Assembly (NCBI GenBank): GCA_021186555.1 | Contig: JAJKFL010000042.1 | Location: 28,767,521 to 28,831,520, forward strand | DNA from: Reticulitermes speratus | Lineage: Eukaryota > Arthropoda > Insecta > Blattodea > Rhinotermitidae | DNA length: 64,000 nt | Direction: 5' to 3' | Shown here: positions 11,160 through 23,678 of the stretch, piece by piece | How positions within the stretch are numbered: the first letter of the stretch is position 1 | How the letters are laid out: every line of letters starts with the position of its first letter | Notes under the pieces: generated by a model | The model's database searches: none | What the model saw: only the letters and a program-made list of their open reading frames with translations | What the model was told of the DNA's origin: nothing | Program-made: the position numbers and the translations under genes

Positions 11160-14100
11160 AGACAGCAAATTGATATCTGCTGTTCAATTTCGCATTTGGT
11201 ATACGTATTCTTGGACAATCCAGTGTTGCACTCTGAAGTACTTGAAGTGAAGTAATAGCTTTTCTTCAGGTACTGCCACATTTTGCTCCCATCTGACGAT
11301 TGCAGAATATATGTTCAGAAGCTAGTCTGTTACGTCAAAATCCACACCAATGTTCGTCAGTCCATGTTTACATGTGTAGTTGCCCTTGAGAGAAGAAAGT
11401 TGTATAAATTGCGAGAACGCCTGAATATTCGTTCCCCTTCATTGTTTTAACAGTAGATTCAGTCTCTGGAAAAATAGGCAATTTTGCAGCTTACTTTGCT
11501 GTATGAATTTGTCTAATTAAAATCATTAACCCCGTATAAGTTAATAGTTACTTGATGTATTTTCGCCTATTGAAGTCGTTGTCTGGATCTGTAGGTACAT
11601 ACTACATACGTATGCCTCTATACACAAGCCTTTAAGAATTTTGCTCTTAGTGTTTGCCTGGAAGGTCACAGACTTTGACCTTAAGGTACTGTTTGTTTTT
11701 GTTCCTGGAATATACTGCTTACTCATCTTACACCCTTCGGATGATTTATGTTTATCTGCTTTGATTCTGCAACGATTGCATTTAATTTGATCGGATAATT
11801 GTGAGCAGTCTTCGGCAGACTATGGTTTATGCTGCCCAGCTTGATTAAAGTCTTTATATTTTTCCTGCTCCTCTTGTAAGACCACATGGGGCCGTAGCTT
11901 CCTCCAGAGGAAATGTTTGTTGTAATGTCTTAAAGTGAGTCACTACTGCTTCCTTCTGTATTTCGTAATGCATAGTTTACAGGCAGTCATTTATTGGAGA
12001 TTGTGTGACCTATGCAGTGGACAAAGTCGACAAAACGGTATTTACGATTGCAATATATTATTACCCAGATCACATTTAGGGTACATTAAAAAAGTACAAA
12101 CCGTCTAGAATATCAACCGATAAAGTGCTGGGAAACCATTAGTCCAACATGAGCGCTGCTAGTGGTTCGAGCAGTGTGAGACCGATATGCATCCTCCTGC
12201 CGCACTGTATATAAAATGTCGTGGTCACTTTTTTACGTAGGCCCGTGTGATTGGTCTAGCGTCTTTGCCATTCGAGGGATATAGACATTGTCCTTAAAAA
12301 CTCCGAAGAAAAAAAACGCATAGTTGTCATATCTGGTGATCTTAGGGCCCATACCGTAGGCCTTCCACGTCCAGTCCAGCGATTAAGAAGAAATTTGCCT
12401 ATGTACGACCTCCGTTTGTAACGGAAGTGTAATGGTTCCCCGCCGTTTTAAATCACACTTGTAATATCTTCTGAAGCTGTGGCCTTAATCCACCTTGTAG
12501 CATGCAGACAGAGACAATTCGTGTCACTTTTCGATTCTGCGCAAAACAGTCCATAAAATATACTTTGTGACTTCAACCTTAGGACTTTTCTTCTGAAAAT
12601 ACAACCATCGTTTACAAAACACTTGTTAAAACCAGTAATTTGTGGTTTACTTGGTGTCTGTCTCAATACTTAAAGCCGAAACTGTCGTTGCGCTGTCATA
12701 ACGGGTTTAATTGCATGAAAAGCTAACATACAAACGCCTATTCTGCAACGTACGCCATTTTGCGATAGTGTCGAACTCAGTTACGCGCAAAAGTCAGAGT
12801 GCTCAGTTGGCTGCCAACAGGGCAACAAATTAAAGCTTTTGAGTTGATTCAGCTAGTATGTATTGTGCATCCTTACCTTCAGCGTGCTCAGAGTAATACA
12901 GGTAGAAAATCTTACAAACCATTAACGTTCAGTCTGTTCATATTTATGTGTGGCATTTATGTAAAGTAGCGGTTACAGTGGATGAACATGTACGGATCAA
13001 ACAGAAATTCTCAGAACTAGTAGTGCAGGCCTGTCGTGCAGCAAGTCAGTTACGTGTAAAACGTGTACTTAATTTGATGCACTAAATGCAGAGAATGCTT
13101 AAAAGAGTTCGTAAGCCTTTGCTCAGTTATGTTTTGCGTTGTCTACAAGATAAGCCGCCTTTGTGTGGCACTTTTCGTAAACTTTGTGCAGTAAGTTGTG
13201 ATACTTGAAAAGTTTATATTTTATTTAGAACCACTGTTGCGTATTTCGCGTCGGAGAAATCCTGCGTCATTCACGATGGTATGAATATATCGGTACGTTA
13301 TCCTATCAGTACTACGAGGATGTTGGTCAAACATGTAATGATACAGTAGGGGTACAAAGTATAGCAGGCTACTTACGAAATTAGGACGTCGGAATAGCTG
13401 TAGTCGGAAGGATAATGACGCCGCCTATTACAATGTTAAGGGCCGTCGTTTGTTTGGAACAAAACTTTTGAAAAGTCTGTTGGGCTAGATGAACTCTCGA
13501 AATGAAGGTCGTGCTGGCAGAGATCCATGTCGCCGTGCGTTATAATTCTCTCCCTTTATGAGCACCAGTTATACTGGAACGTTTAGCAGCCGCATCAGAT
13601 GGAGTATGAGCCTTTGAAAAGTCAGCGGGTATTGTGGTTGTTTTTATTATATCTGGAAAATAAACTGTTGCTACAAAGGAAAATGGACGATTGATGAGGG
13701 GTCATATCACATTTAGGACACCTCGTCTGACTTACTCGTTTGGAGTCCGTGCGGGAACTTTGCCTGCTGTATTAGTTAGCACTTGGAACATCGTACTGAT
13801 CAGACAATGTAAACCATTCATCCTGTGTTCTGCATCCTGTTTTTGAATGCCAGTAATTTCTTCAGTCCACGAGTCTTTGTTATTCAATACGTAACTGAAA
13901 AGTCTGCGCCATTAAATTTGTACTTGTAAATACTTCAGATGCGCTATGCGTTGTTTCAAGTTCTATACAAACATACTTCCGCGACACGGACTTTTTTTTA
14001 TGACAGAAGTAGAAACTGACGTCGTGTTTGCAGTGGCAATAAAGTCAAAAGATCTGGATTGTGTAAGTACATACAAGATCGCTGTAACAGTCCAGCCTTA

Positions 14101-16080
14101 ATCAGCAGTTCATGTAGCTTTATTTCCAACCGTCAGATGTTTCGACAAGTGTCTGCGAGCAGCTTCTGCAGCAGTGTTGTTCAACACGTGGCGCATGTGC
14201 CATGCGCAGCACACTATGACCCTAAAATGGCAAATGAATACGTTTCAAGACGAACAAAATTGAATTTTCTTCTCGAATGAATATATTTTGCACATAATTT
14301 TTTCTCTATATGATGTGTGTAATCACAGTGTACAAAATTACAGATTTGCCAAATAGAACACTTTGCAGTAACGTAATGCAAAAAAGGCATTTGAATTTGA
14401 GAACTGTGAATTATATTTTCACGTTTAGGTATGCGACCAGAATTTTGAATTTGAATTTTCACCAAACAAATTACTCAGTGACTAGGTGAAGCTGGCAATA
14501 AACTCCTTCTTTTCTCTGGATTCTTTTGTTTTAATATATGAACTTACTTTACACGAAGCGAAGTTGTTAAAAGTTTGTGGAACGTCATATTTTTGTTATA
14601 GGAAATGGGGCACGTGTTAAGATGGTTTTGAGCACCAGTGGTCTTAAAGCTTTGCTGACAGTGCGCGATGTTGGTACTGTATGCAGTTTTCTCGTTAGAG
14701 CTGCAAATATTAATCAATCGCCTCTGTAACATCAATTTTAATAGTATTCTTTATTTTTCCCCCTGGTTTTCGATGTGCTCTTTTCATTGTTTCGTAATCG
14801 AAGTCTGAATATACTTCGCGAAGAGAAATGTTACAGATTAACCCTTAGAATACTGAGATTAATCCAAGTTGTACACAGAAATTAAATTCCTGCCTTACAG
14901 TGAAGTTACTTTTTATCCATTTATAAAGATCAGCCGGTTAATGTTGTATACAGAAATGATCGCTGTTTATTGTGAGAACCGTGCCGAACACGTACATTGT
15001 GTGGATATAGTGTGTGCATCACGTGCTTCATGTAGTTAAACACCGAGATTTAAGCGAGCCATGTCTTCGCAGTCTTACCGTCTGAAATGTGGATGTATTT
15101 TTCCAAGCAATTAGAAGATCTACATATGTGAAATTCGTCACTTTGTAGTGGAAGTTTATATGTATTTGCTTACTTCTTTACACAGTGATTTACTTGAAAA
15201 CATTGTTTCAATGTTTTTTCTAAAATATTAACATAGGCCTATGCAGAGAAGCAAAAACTAGGCGTTTGTCAAATTTCTAACTGGAGTTTGTGATTGTGGT
15301 TATATTTTGTAATAATATTGCCGAGATATGACTTACAGCTTCCACATTACGAATTAATGGATTACAACTTTCATAGGCGTCACTGAATCTACATGATGAC
15401 ATGTAAGAGCTGGGGGTTCGTCGTTGACTCCTGGCAAGACAATGCGGGCTGCCATTCACAAGTAGATGTTGAACATTCTAGTGGAGAAAAGAGGCACTTC
15501 ATCACTACGGCCCAGAGAAAGCCTTGTTAATTGCAGGTCACGACAGAAGTGTCGCCACTTGCCAGGGCTGGATCGTGTAAGAGGACTCTCGTCCGTTTCA
15601 ACGTTGAGCAGTGCCTTTTGTTGTTAACATTATTAGGTTTAGAATTGTCCCGGCAGGTGGACTAATGGAAGATGATTTCAGGAAGTGCGTGAAGTGAACA
15701 AGTAATGGCAAGGTACATGTATGTGCCCAAATTTTCTATTTTTGTACCCATTTAACAAAATTTCGAGGAAGCTTGCCATGGAGCGTTGACAACGTAATTG
15801 GTGGGAAAGAATTACCCATATATACGTCAACATTACAAGTTTAACCAAAATATTATCTAATAAAGTTCAGTCCCTACCTCACACTAAAACACAGCGTATC
15901 CGTTACAAAAGCCAGCCCGTTAATAATTGTTCAGAGAAGTAATTACGGTTTATTGTAACAGTCATACGAAACATACAGATACACGGTGTGGGAAAGATGC
16001 AGAGTTTTCGACGTTAATGCAAGTGGTACATATAGTAACCACATTGGGTTATAGGGTTAATAATCAAATGGTCCAGGAAA
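11160..16080. other. long unassigned region
   Basis: Almost 5 kb with no frame over 85 codons on either strand and no repeat copy that I can match elsewhere in the window. A TATATAAAA string occurs at about 12208 without other promoter evidence. Local composition is uniform, about 60% A+T. It is either old intron/intergenic DNA or repeats with no second copy in this window. Confidence 0.5.
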
Positions 16081-16084
16081 ATGA

Positions 16085-16350
16085 GAAAGGTGCGACTTGT
16101 GGCACACATGGGGTGAAATGAGACGTGCAGGCAGGAGTTTGGTTGGAAAATTGTATGGAACATATCACTCATGAAACTAAACGAAGATGGGAAGATAACA
16201 GTAAAATGTAACTTGGAGGAAATATTAAATGGTGTAAACTGGATAAATGACTCCAGGATATGGACCAATAGCTGCCTCTTGTAGACACGGTAATGGACAT
16301 TCGGAGTCTATAATAGACGGGAATTTCTTGATCAAGTGAGCGACATTTAT
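16085..16350 (+). pseudogene. LINE 3'-end fragment (LAQDRDRW family), strongly decayed
   Basis: GGTGCGACTTGTGGCACACATGGG corresponds to the RWxGHVARMG segment, then AAACGAAGATGGGAAGATAA to RRWEDN, and AACTGGATAAATGACTCCAG to the W..LAQDR segment. The 3' end GGGAATTTCTTGATCA agrees with the other copies. Order and spacing match the sense-strand copies at 3484 and 57285. Confidence 0.6.
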
Positions 16351-16354
16351 CTTC

Positions 16355-17790
16355 ATCAGAAATAATCTGCTCCATATATTTTACATATTTGTTTATTTAA
16401 CGACAGTGTCAGTAGCTCAATATGTGCATTAACATAATTCGAATGATGGGATAATAGCGAATAAAAACTTAGATAACTGAAAGTAATGTGAATGGAAGTG
16501 GTTGTGATCTAATGTGATGTAATATCCTCGTATTTATATGCTGTTTTGTTATCCGCCTTTTCGCATATCCTCAATTTCATTTAAGTCTTCCATCTTGACC
16601 TGCGCCTTTTGAGTCACCAAACCCCTATGATCCAGGTGTCCAGTATCTCTTCCAACGAGCAGCCATGTGTAGTCCCATTCATAGTTAAGAGTTACGAAGT
16701 ATGAATTTGTCTGCTCTTTTAATGTTCATTTGTTTTGTGTTCAACATAATTATTCACTCCTCGTTCCTTAATGTAGGCATATATATATATATGCATATAT
16801 AAAACTTGTAGTAATGTTTCATTTAATCTTCTAAGTTCGAAATCTTGCGTGTCTGGGAAGCCAGCCTCTAATAGTACGTGTCATAAGTTTGACTTCTGTG
16901 CATTTTCGACATGGGCCGTGGTTTTCAGGATTGTAGCCCCTTTGTATAACGAGAGCCACGCTGTAATGTCATGGTTTCCCGTGTTGTTAATTTTCCAGGG
17001 GTATGGTTAGAGCGCAGAGGAAGTTCGGGAGACGCCTCATATGAACACTACATTAAGGTTACCTTGTACATTTAAAGAACTCGGGCATGCTATTGAGTTC
17101 CGCAATGACATTGCAGAAGCAACCCATGTGTAAATGTCAGTCTGTAATTCATTCTTGTCACTTAAGGGTCTGTGGTACATGTCGTTACCTGCATCAGTGA
17201 AATATGGCAGTTGAATAGTTCCTTCTCCACACGCCAAACATTATATTTCCAAACTATTTAATTTGTTTTTATTAGTTAAAAACTGAAAATTCAAGGGTAA
17301 CGTGTACCACACTGCATTTCTAGCTACAGTTTCCTCTGCTAACCCTTCACCTGATCCACTGTTACACATTAAATCTACTACTGTCTATCTCCATCTACCC
17401 TTTCCACTGGTAGCTCTTCAGCTAATCCACTCTGATATATTCAACCCGCTGAAGAAGAGTTTGAAGTTACGATTTTTCTGAAAATGCCTGTCGGCAAAGA
17501 TCGATACTGCAGTACTGACTGAAGAATAGGCACTTCTCACTGCTGTTTACTGCTGCTACCTTTTGGTCAGAAATAACGTATAACTGTATGCATTATAATA
17601 TCCGTTCTGTATAGAACGGCGTCGTTAACAGCGGGAAATATGTCGTCTTCTACACGTACGTACGTATGTGTGTGTATGTATGTACGTATGTATGTTTTTC
17701 CCAACTGTCTTAACCTTTAAAAACTATTTTTTTTGCTTGCTGTGTGAATTTATATGTTTTTGGGAACATACAGCTATTTTTTATGTAAGT
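16355..17790. other. unassigned DNA with AT and TACG/TATG repeats
   Basis: A short (AT)n tract lies at about 16779-16801 and a TACG/TATG tract at about 17655-17695. No coding or repeat assignment otherwise. Confidence 0.5.
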
Positions 17791-17803
17791 AAAGTAACAC
17801 TGT

Positions 17804-18068
17804 GCCGATCCCAGTGGCCGCGCGGTCTAAGGCGTTGGTCTACGACCGCCCGCTTGCTGGGATTGTGGGTTCGAATCCTGCCGGGGGCATGGATGTCTGT
17901 CTCTTGTGAGTGTTGTGTGTTGTTAGGTAGAGGTCTCTGCGTCGGGCTGATCACTCGTCCAGAGGAGTCCTACCGAGTGTGGTATGTCTAAAGTGTGTGA
18001 TCGCGAAACCTCGAAAAATGAGGAGGCCTAGGCCTCCTAGGGGCTGTCGAGTCATAGGGGGGGGGGGG
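17804..18068 (+). mobile_element. SINE-C, complete, with perfect target-site duplication
   Basis: A tRNA-derived SINE of 265 bp. The A-box TGGCCGCGCGG is at 17815-17825 and the B-box GGTTCGAATCC at 17868-17878, with normal tRNA spacing. The body ends in AGGAGGCCTAGGCCTCC (palindromic) and GTCGAGTCATAG followed by a poly-G run. It is flanked by identical 12-bp direct repeats AAGTAACACTGT at 17792-17803 and 18069-18080, the signature of LINE-mediated insertion. The intact duplication and clean boxes make this one of the youngest insertions in the window. The G-rich rather than A-rich 3' end is unusual for a SINE. I see no second copy here. Confidence 0.92.
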
Positions 18069-18084
18069 AAGTAACACTGTTTAG

Positions 18085-19885
18085 TACTTGTGACGGAAAT
18101 AGTACGTTTCCTGTGAATAGTTCATCGTAATTATCATAATTATCATTGATTAGTGCCGGTGTCTTAATCGAACTTGGGTTTTTTTTTCTTCAAATAATCC
18201 ACCGACATTGAAAGAGGCTGATGTGATAGACGTGATAGACTACTTAGGAGGATGTTAAGTGGTGGAATTAAAATATAAATGGTGCAAACAAAAGATCAAA
18301 ATCGGTGATATTAATTGCTACATTTAAAAGTCCAGTTACAGGAGTTTGTTGTGATGGGGATGCATTTAACGTGTTCTATAAAATTCGGAATTATGTCGAA
18401 AACTGACAAAGAAAGGCCTGTACTTAGATAGAGGGTGCTTGGGAGCAGAGGAGCTGAGATAGTAGGGTTTGTGAAACCGTGTAATGAAGAGCGTCATATT
18501 AAAAGTTTGAATTCTTCACCAAGTATTGTTAGAGTTGGTAGGGGCTTGTAGGGCATGACATGATAGCGTAGAAGCATGTGGGAGATAAGAAAATCACACA
18601 CAGTTTTAATCGGAACATGTGCAGAGAAAGGACTAATCAGGAGACTTAGGCCAGGATAATGTTATAATGAATCTTAAAGAAAGCGAACGCTACAGCGTTT
18701 TACAGAGCATTCAGAAGAATTAAACGAAACGGCTCAGATAAGATTCTTAAGAAGACCTACTGGTTACATCCTACGACATGAAATCAGCAGTCAAGACTAA
18801 TCGAAATGAGCTACAAATATTCATATCAGGGAGAAGATAGCAGACCGCAATAAGAATTGGCACCATCACTTTATACGAAGGAGCTTATGCTGGGCAGCTC
18901 GACATGCAGTGACTTAGCGGCGGAGGAGGCGGGGGGGGGGGTTCATAAAACCACAAATGGCCGAGAGAAAGATGGCAAGACTGAGAATTGCTGTGTGACT
19001 GGAAAGGAATGTGCCTGGACGTTGTTGTTGTTGTTGTTGGTGGTTGGTGGTGATCATCAGAAACTGGAATGTCGGTGGTAAACTCGAATAGCTCAGCACA
19101 GGTCCAGGGACGACATTTTGTGTACGCTTTATCGAACTTTGGGGTCCGCAAACTCAGGGATTTTTTAACCAGCTGAGATCACATTTTCAAGGAAATCTGA
19201 ACATAATCTGTTTAGTGACATTTGTGATTAACACGGTGGTGACCATGCGATGTGACGCTGCGTTGCTTAGTAAATGTGTACCATCGTTATAACGAAAATA
19301 CTGCTTTCATTATTAGTGTAGGTGTGATTCATCCACCCTTATTATAGAATCCGTAGGCTCGTTACCAGATTACAGTGTGCCACGTTCCCGAAGACATTTA
19401 TCTTCAGGGGTTGCTTAGTTAATTAGCTGTGAACTGACTCAGTGTGTTTCAGTAGCATTTTCGTGTGGTAATGTAATTCTGTGATTTCTACATCAAATAT
19501 TCGGTGACATCTAAATAACACAGACCAATGAACAGTGTATCGGGGGTTCATCTTTTGAGATGAACTGAAATGCCTGCACCAACATATGCTCTTTAGGGTT
19601 TGCTGAATCTGTGAACTAGTATGTGAGAATAGCAACTGAAGCCACGATTTTCTTGTAATATTGATATAGAAACAGCGGTATATGAGTGCATCATGCGAAC
19701 AATTTTTTATGACGTGTACGAACTAACAAATAGTTGAAGCAATAAATTGTGGTACGATTACTGTTGCGTAACAGCGGGTCACATTTTCGAGTTTATTGAC
19801 ACCACCTAAGTCATGTCCTCCACGATTGTCACCTCTGCGCCGTGGGATATGAATGATTCCTTTCCTTTCCACGTGGGCCAAACGT
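18085..19885. other. unassigned DNA with G-rich and GTT repeats
   Basis: Simple tracts lie at about 18918-18941 (GGAGG then poly-G) and 19019-19040 (GTT)n; frames across them are artefacts. The minus strand near 19380-19402 has a decayed hammerhead-like string (CTGAAGA ... GGGAACG) lacking the GAAA. Nothing else is recognisable. Confidence 0.45.
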
Positions 19886-19886
19886 C

Positions 19887-19970
19887 AGGGTGTAGTTTCG
19901 CGTGGGAGTAAAATTCGCGAGAGTATCTCTCAGCTACTCTCGAGAGACGCTTCTCAGGTGTAACCGCCCT
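19887..19970. repeat. 84-bp imperfect palindrome (foldback MITE-like)
   Basis: The left half AGGGTGTAGTTTCGCGTGGG..GAGAGTA and the complement of the right half AGGGCGGTTACACCTGAG..GAGAGTA pair over most of their length. The sequence is rich in CTCTCGAGAG motifs. A related arm occurs at 22290-22380 in opposite orientation. No clear target duplication. Confidence 0.55.
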
Positions 19971-19974
19971 CGGG

Positions 19975-21605
19975 AGCCGAATCACGAAGGGTCGTGATGA
20001 CTTAGCGGAGAGTCGGCGTGAGGGCACTGACTTTGTCCGTGTAAAGTAGCGCCATGCTTCCTCTCAGATGAAATCTCAACTAGACCAGAAAAGTCGGTAT
20101 AGCAACTGCGTAAATGGCGACTCGGAAGTTATCGACACGGGATGAAACGGCGAAGTTTTTATGTCTCACGACTGGAGGCTTGGGACAAGAGGTACATACA
20201 CAGATCGCGAAAAGTGTTGGCTTTCAGTTGGTGAGGTGTTAAGCACTACTTCTACTGAAGTGCAGCGAAAATAAAATTCACAACCTTCCTTATCAATTCA
20301 TTGTATATTGCTGCATACACTGTACCTTCTTTGCGAGAAATAGACTAGTAATTTGTAAACTGCGTGCATTGTGTTGTTACCGAACAGTTTGGGTTCGAGT
20401 CCTATTCATCGTCTTGGTGGACACCCTAGTTTTTTTTTTGGCGGAACTATTACAATATAAGGCGTAGGAAGATGCACTCAAAAGGAGAGTCAGACCTGCA
20501 GCCATAAACTAGGTGGGGGGAGAGTAGTCAATGAAACTAAAAGGACTTGCAGGCTCTTGTAATTTCCCGGACTTTTTACAAATTTAGGAAACAGACGCTA
20601 TGTTGAGAAACCATTATCTTGAAAGTAAACCTTCATAAATTTTAGTAGGGAAGCTACCAGCCGTACATCATAAATAGCCATCTGTGGAATGTTAACTGCG
20701 GAGATGGGGTTTTCGAAGTTAATTTAGAGACTTCCAGCGCGGGGTTATTTGACCAATTATGTTACAGGAATTTAAAAGTTTGATTTCAGCCTATGAGATT
20801 TTGTTTCAATTTACATTTCGACCAATATGATAACTGTTGAGTTTTAGAGAGGGGAGTAATGATGCTGGGAGTTAACGAGAAGTATGTGAACAAAGACCTC
20901 TCTCTGTTTCGGCATCTGGAGCAGTTCGGACGCAAATTCTTTGTGCTCTGCGATTTTTGTCCATCTCACAACCAAATGTTAATTATAAATTATTGTTAAG
21001 TGAAAAAGTGTGCGAACGTGATACTGAGGAGTGACTGTGTCAGTGACAGTGTATTTGGGCACATGCGAATGCACAAGTAAACTTAACATTTAACATATAT
21101 ATATGCTTGATGGTGTGGAGTGATAACCAGGTGCGATTGGTTTTAAAGTGCTGAGTTCAGGATAAATTTATGAAGTGAACTTTGTTAAATGACGCAAAAA
21201 AAATCATCATTCATGACAATAAACCAAGAAAGTACATTACCGTTTGATTCTTGAGTGCAGCGTGAAGTGTAGAACTGCAGCCCGTTAACGTACCACACGT
21301 TAATATTCCCTGACGATGAGACCTAACGCCTACCGAGCCTGACTAGTTAACTTACCCACAACTGTAAATCCTGTCACCTGCAGTAAACACGTCCATCAGT
21401 GTTGACTTTATATTTGCAAGTGCTGTCGCTTGCTGGCGCCCATCCTTAATCCACGATCCCATCAATCTAATAAAGTAGAAGGTGACGTACGGAGGTGTTC
21501 CATCGTTCACGTAAATCAGAACGATAGGTAACAGCTCTTCAACATAACATCCAATTACATCACACCAAGGTAAGACAGAGGAGCATCCGGGAAGTTTGAC
21601 GCCGA
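19975..21605. other. unassigned DNA
   Basis: No long frame. A possible B-box (GGTTCGAGTCC) at about 20392-20402, with an upstream GTTGTTACC stretch, could be the head of a decayed SINE. The interval separates two related inverted arms (19887 and 22380). Confidence 0.4.
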
Positions 21606-21611
21606 GATGGC

Positions 21612-21800
21612 AATGTATGTGAACCTGCAAACTGTCTTACCAAACAAATTGGCGACTTATATTTGGAAGATTCCTGGTTCGAATCTCGACCGGGATACTG
21701 ACTTTCTTCAGGTCCTCCATGATTTTCCTCGCTCCTTCCAGGGAAATTCTGTAATAGTAGGCCCACCTTAACTTTCTTCATCCTTCACATTCAGTAGTCT
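21612..21800 (+). mobile_element. SINE-D fragment
   Basis: A B-box-like GGTTCGAATCTCGACC near 21678 is preceded by tRNA-like sequence and followed by a body with GATTTTCCTCGCTCCTTCC and GGGAAATTCTG. This head-plus-core order is typical of an insect tRNA-derived SINE. Boundaries are uncertain, and the only copy in the window is this one. The minus-strand frame 21560-21781 across it is a by-product. Confidence 0.5.
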
Positions 21801-22129
21801 TTATCATCCAGTTATTCCGTGCTACATAGTGTAGTTACTTAAAGCCTTATTAAATTAACTACCACTAATAAATAAGTACGGTTAACTATCTTTGATAGAA
21901 TGTGAATAATGTGTGATGAATACATTAAAATGGTTATATAGTTTATTATTATTCACTCATATTACCTACATATATTGGAACCATGTATACGCAATATATT
22001 AACTATAACTTAACCCAACATTTTCTTCTCCTATTTCTTCTCGTATTAATAACTAAATCCATAACACGACAACTACGAGTTTTGCTTCGCGAAGGTGAGC
22101 CTTGTCTGGGCAGTGATTGAGAGGTACAT

Positions 22130-22380
22130 AACGTCTCAGTTCACTCTATCGTGTTCACAAACAGCTGATTCTGTCGCCGTCATGTTTTTGCTCTCAGAAC
22201 TAGCAGAATTTTATTCGTAAGAGTAAAAATTTCGTAATCTGAGAGTTCTCGCAAGTCCGTTGCTCTCAGAGCACTCGTAGAGAGCCAGCTCGCCAGGATT
22301 TACTCTCACGTCTAAACATCGTCGCTAGATACTCTCGATAGGACTCGCGACAGTTTACTCTCACGTGTAACCCCACCCTT
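22130..22380. repeat. repeat related to the 19.9-kb palindrome
   Basis: The outer end, read on the minus strand as AAGGGTGGGGTTACACGTGA then GAGTAAA..TCGCGAG..GAGAGTA, matches the left end of the 19887 element base for base over most of 40 positions. A second TTACTCTCACGT block lies inside at about 22298. The motif TCGCGAG/CTCTCGAGAG recurs several times. It is either an independent foldback element or the right terminus of a 2.5-kb transposon starting at 19887. Confidence 0.45.
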
Positions 22381-22824
22381 ACGTACAGAAACGCGAAGTC
22401 GTGAGCAGTAAGTAGATAGATGGAACTGCCAGCATCTGCACTGAATAGGTGAGTCGCAGTATTGTTAGTATTGTGGTTCAACAAGGCATACCGGTTGCTG
22501 TATAATTTTATATACACCACCTGCTCTAATACTTAAAACCTGCACTGTGCCCACACAGTGTGTTTCGTGTGTGACTCAAACCACTATTATTTCTGTAAAC
22601 AGCAGCGGTATTTGTAATGGAGATAAAGTATGTTTACCATGCGGTAGAAACTGAATTCATCAACTGCATGCCTCTTTCCTCCGCTGCGTACTTCCACTTC
22701 CCATCACACGGCCTTCACTTCCCAACCTTTTACCTAGTTTCGAGCCTGCTTTTACCAGAAGGGCGAGCGGGCACTGCCTGAAAACCGGGAACCTTCAGAA
22801 CAGTAAAACTTTCCTGATTCCCTC

Positions 22825-22825
<1 letters not shown>

Positions 22826-22870
<45 letters not shown>
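22826..22870. repeat. (AAT)n microsatellite, 5' flank of a LINE
   Basis: Fifteen AAT units, directly abutting the 5' end of the non-LTR element fragment at 22871. Confidence 0.95.
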
Positions 22871-23484
22871 TGCTCGAGCCTGTGCTCAACTATACTGTAA
22901 CGTATGTAAGGAAGTAGCGGTAAAATTAGACAATGAACACTGGTATAAGCATGTACCAAAATGAGTAGAGACAAGTCATCAAGGTAAGGTAACCATATTA
23001 TGGAATCAACAAGTCGAAACTGACAGAACCATCTCTAAAAACAAACCGGACATCATAATGCGTGGTAATGGAAAAGGAACATGTATGTTAATAGATGTTG
23101 CATATTCAGGAGATAGAAATGTGATCAAGAAAGAAGCCGAGCAGATTCTAAAATATAAAGACCTTGCAATAGACACAGCGCATGTGGAATGTATAAACAA
23201 AAGTGATACCAGTAATAATAAGGGAAACTGGAACCACCTCAAAATCATTCAGAAAATACCTGAGCAACATACCGGGAAAGCACGAAATCAAGGAACTACA
23301 GAAAACAGCCATATTGGGCACTGCACACATACTTCGGAAAGTACTAATGTGAAAGTACAGAACATTCAACATGGCAAGTAACATTGCATTTGTCATGAAT
23401 TGTACCTACAGAATATCTGCAACACTACATAATCCTTGTTTTGTTTTCAGGTATATAATCGTAAATACCCTGCATAAAGGTGAT
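22871..23484 (+). mobile_element. 5'-truncated RLE-type non-LTR retrotransposon (R2/R4-like), copy 1
   Basis: This aligns over about 610 bp with the 3' end of the longer copy at 33017-34617. It encodes the end of a restriction-like endonuclease domain: WYKHVPK, then VTILWNQQVETDRT, then KPDIIMRGNGKGTCMLIDVA with the PD at 23046-23051 and the D of LIDV 14 residues later, then KYKDL. This PD...D...K layout is that of the R2-clade endonucleases. One early stop breaks the frame; the longest open part is 23058-23381. The 3' UTR ends GTAAATACC..GCATAA..GTGAT and is followed at once by TAATAATAATAATAG, so both sides of the insertion are AAT/TAA repeats. Confidence 0.8.
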
Positions 23485-23532
23485 TAATAATAATAATAGT
23501 AATGATGATAATAACAATAATAGTAATAATGT
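23485..23532. repeat. (TAA)n-like microsatellite, 3' flank of a LINE
   Basis: An imperfect TAA/TGA tract beginning directly after the conserved 3' end of the retroelement. Together with 22826-22870 it suggests insertion into a pre-existing TAA array. Confidence 0.85.
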
Positions 23533-23678
23533 AGTGCCTGTCATTGCACCCCCCCCCTTCTCTCTGTCGTTAACATAATTTGCATATGCGATATATTCTG
23601 TAATTATAATATTCATTATAACCCACTGAGGCCCGTTGGTTATTATAGTGTCCACCTGTAGTAACGTTTGAAGGCTGT

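Noticed and set aside
12200-12225. TATATAAAA as a promoter
   Set aside because: An isolated A/T string with no initiator, no downstream frame and no other promoter evidence.
17808-17880. Possible true tRNA gene at the head of SINE-C
   Set aside because: The A and B boxes are present, but the sequence does not close into an acceptor stem and runs on into a SINE body with a target duplication at its end.
19375-19405. Hammerhead-like string on the minus strand
   Set aside because: CTGAAGA is present but the GAAA is GGGAAC and no GTA follows at the right distance.
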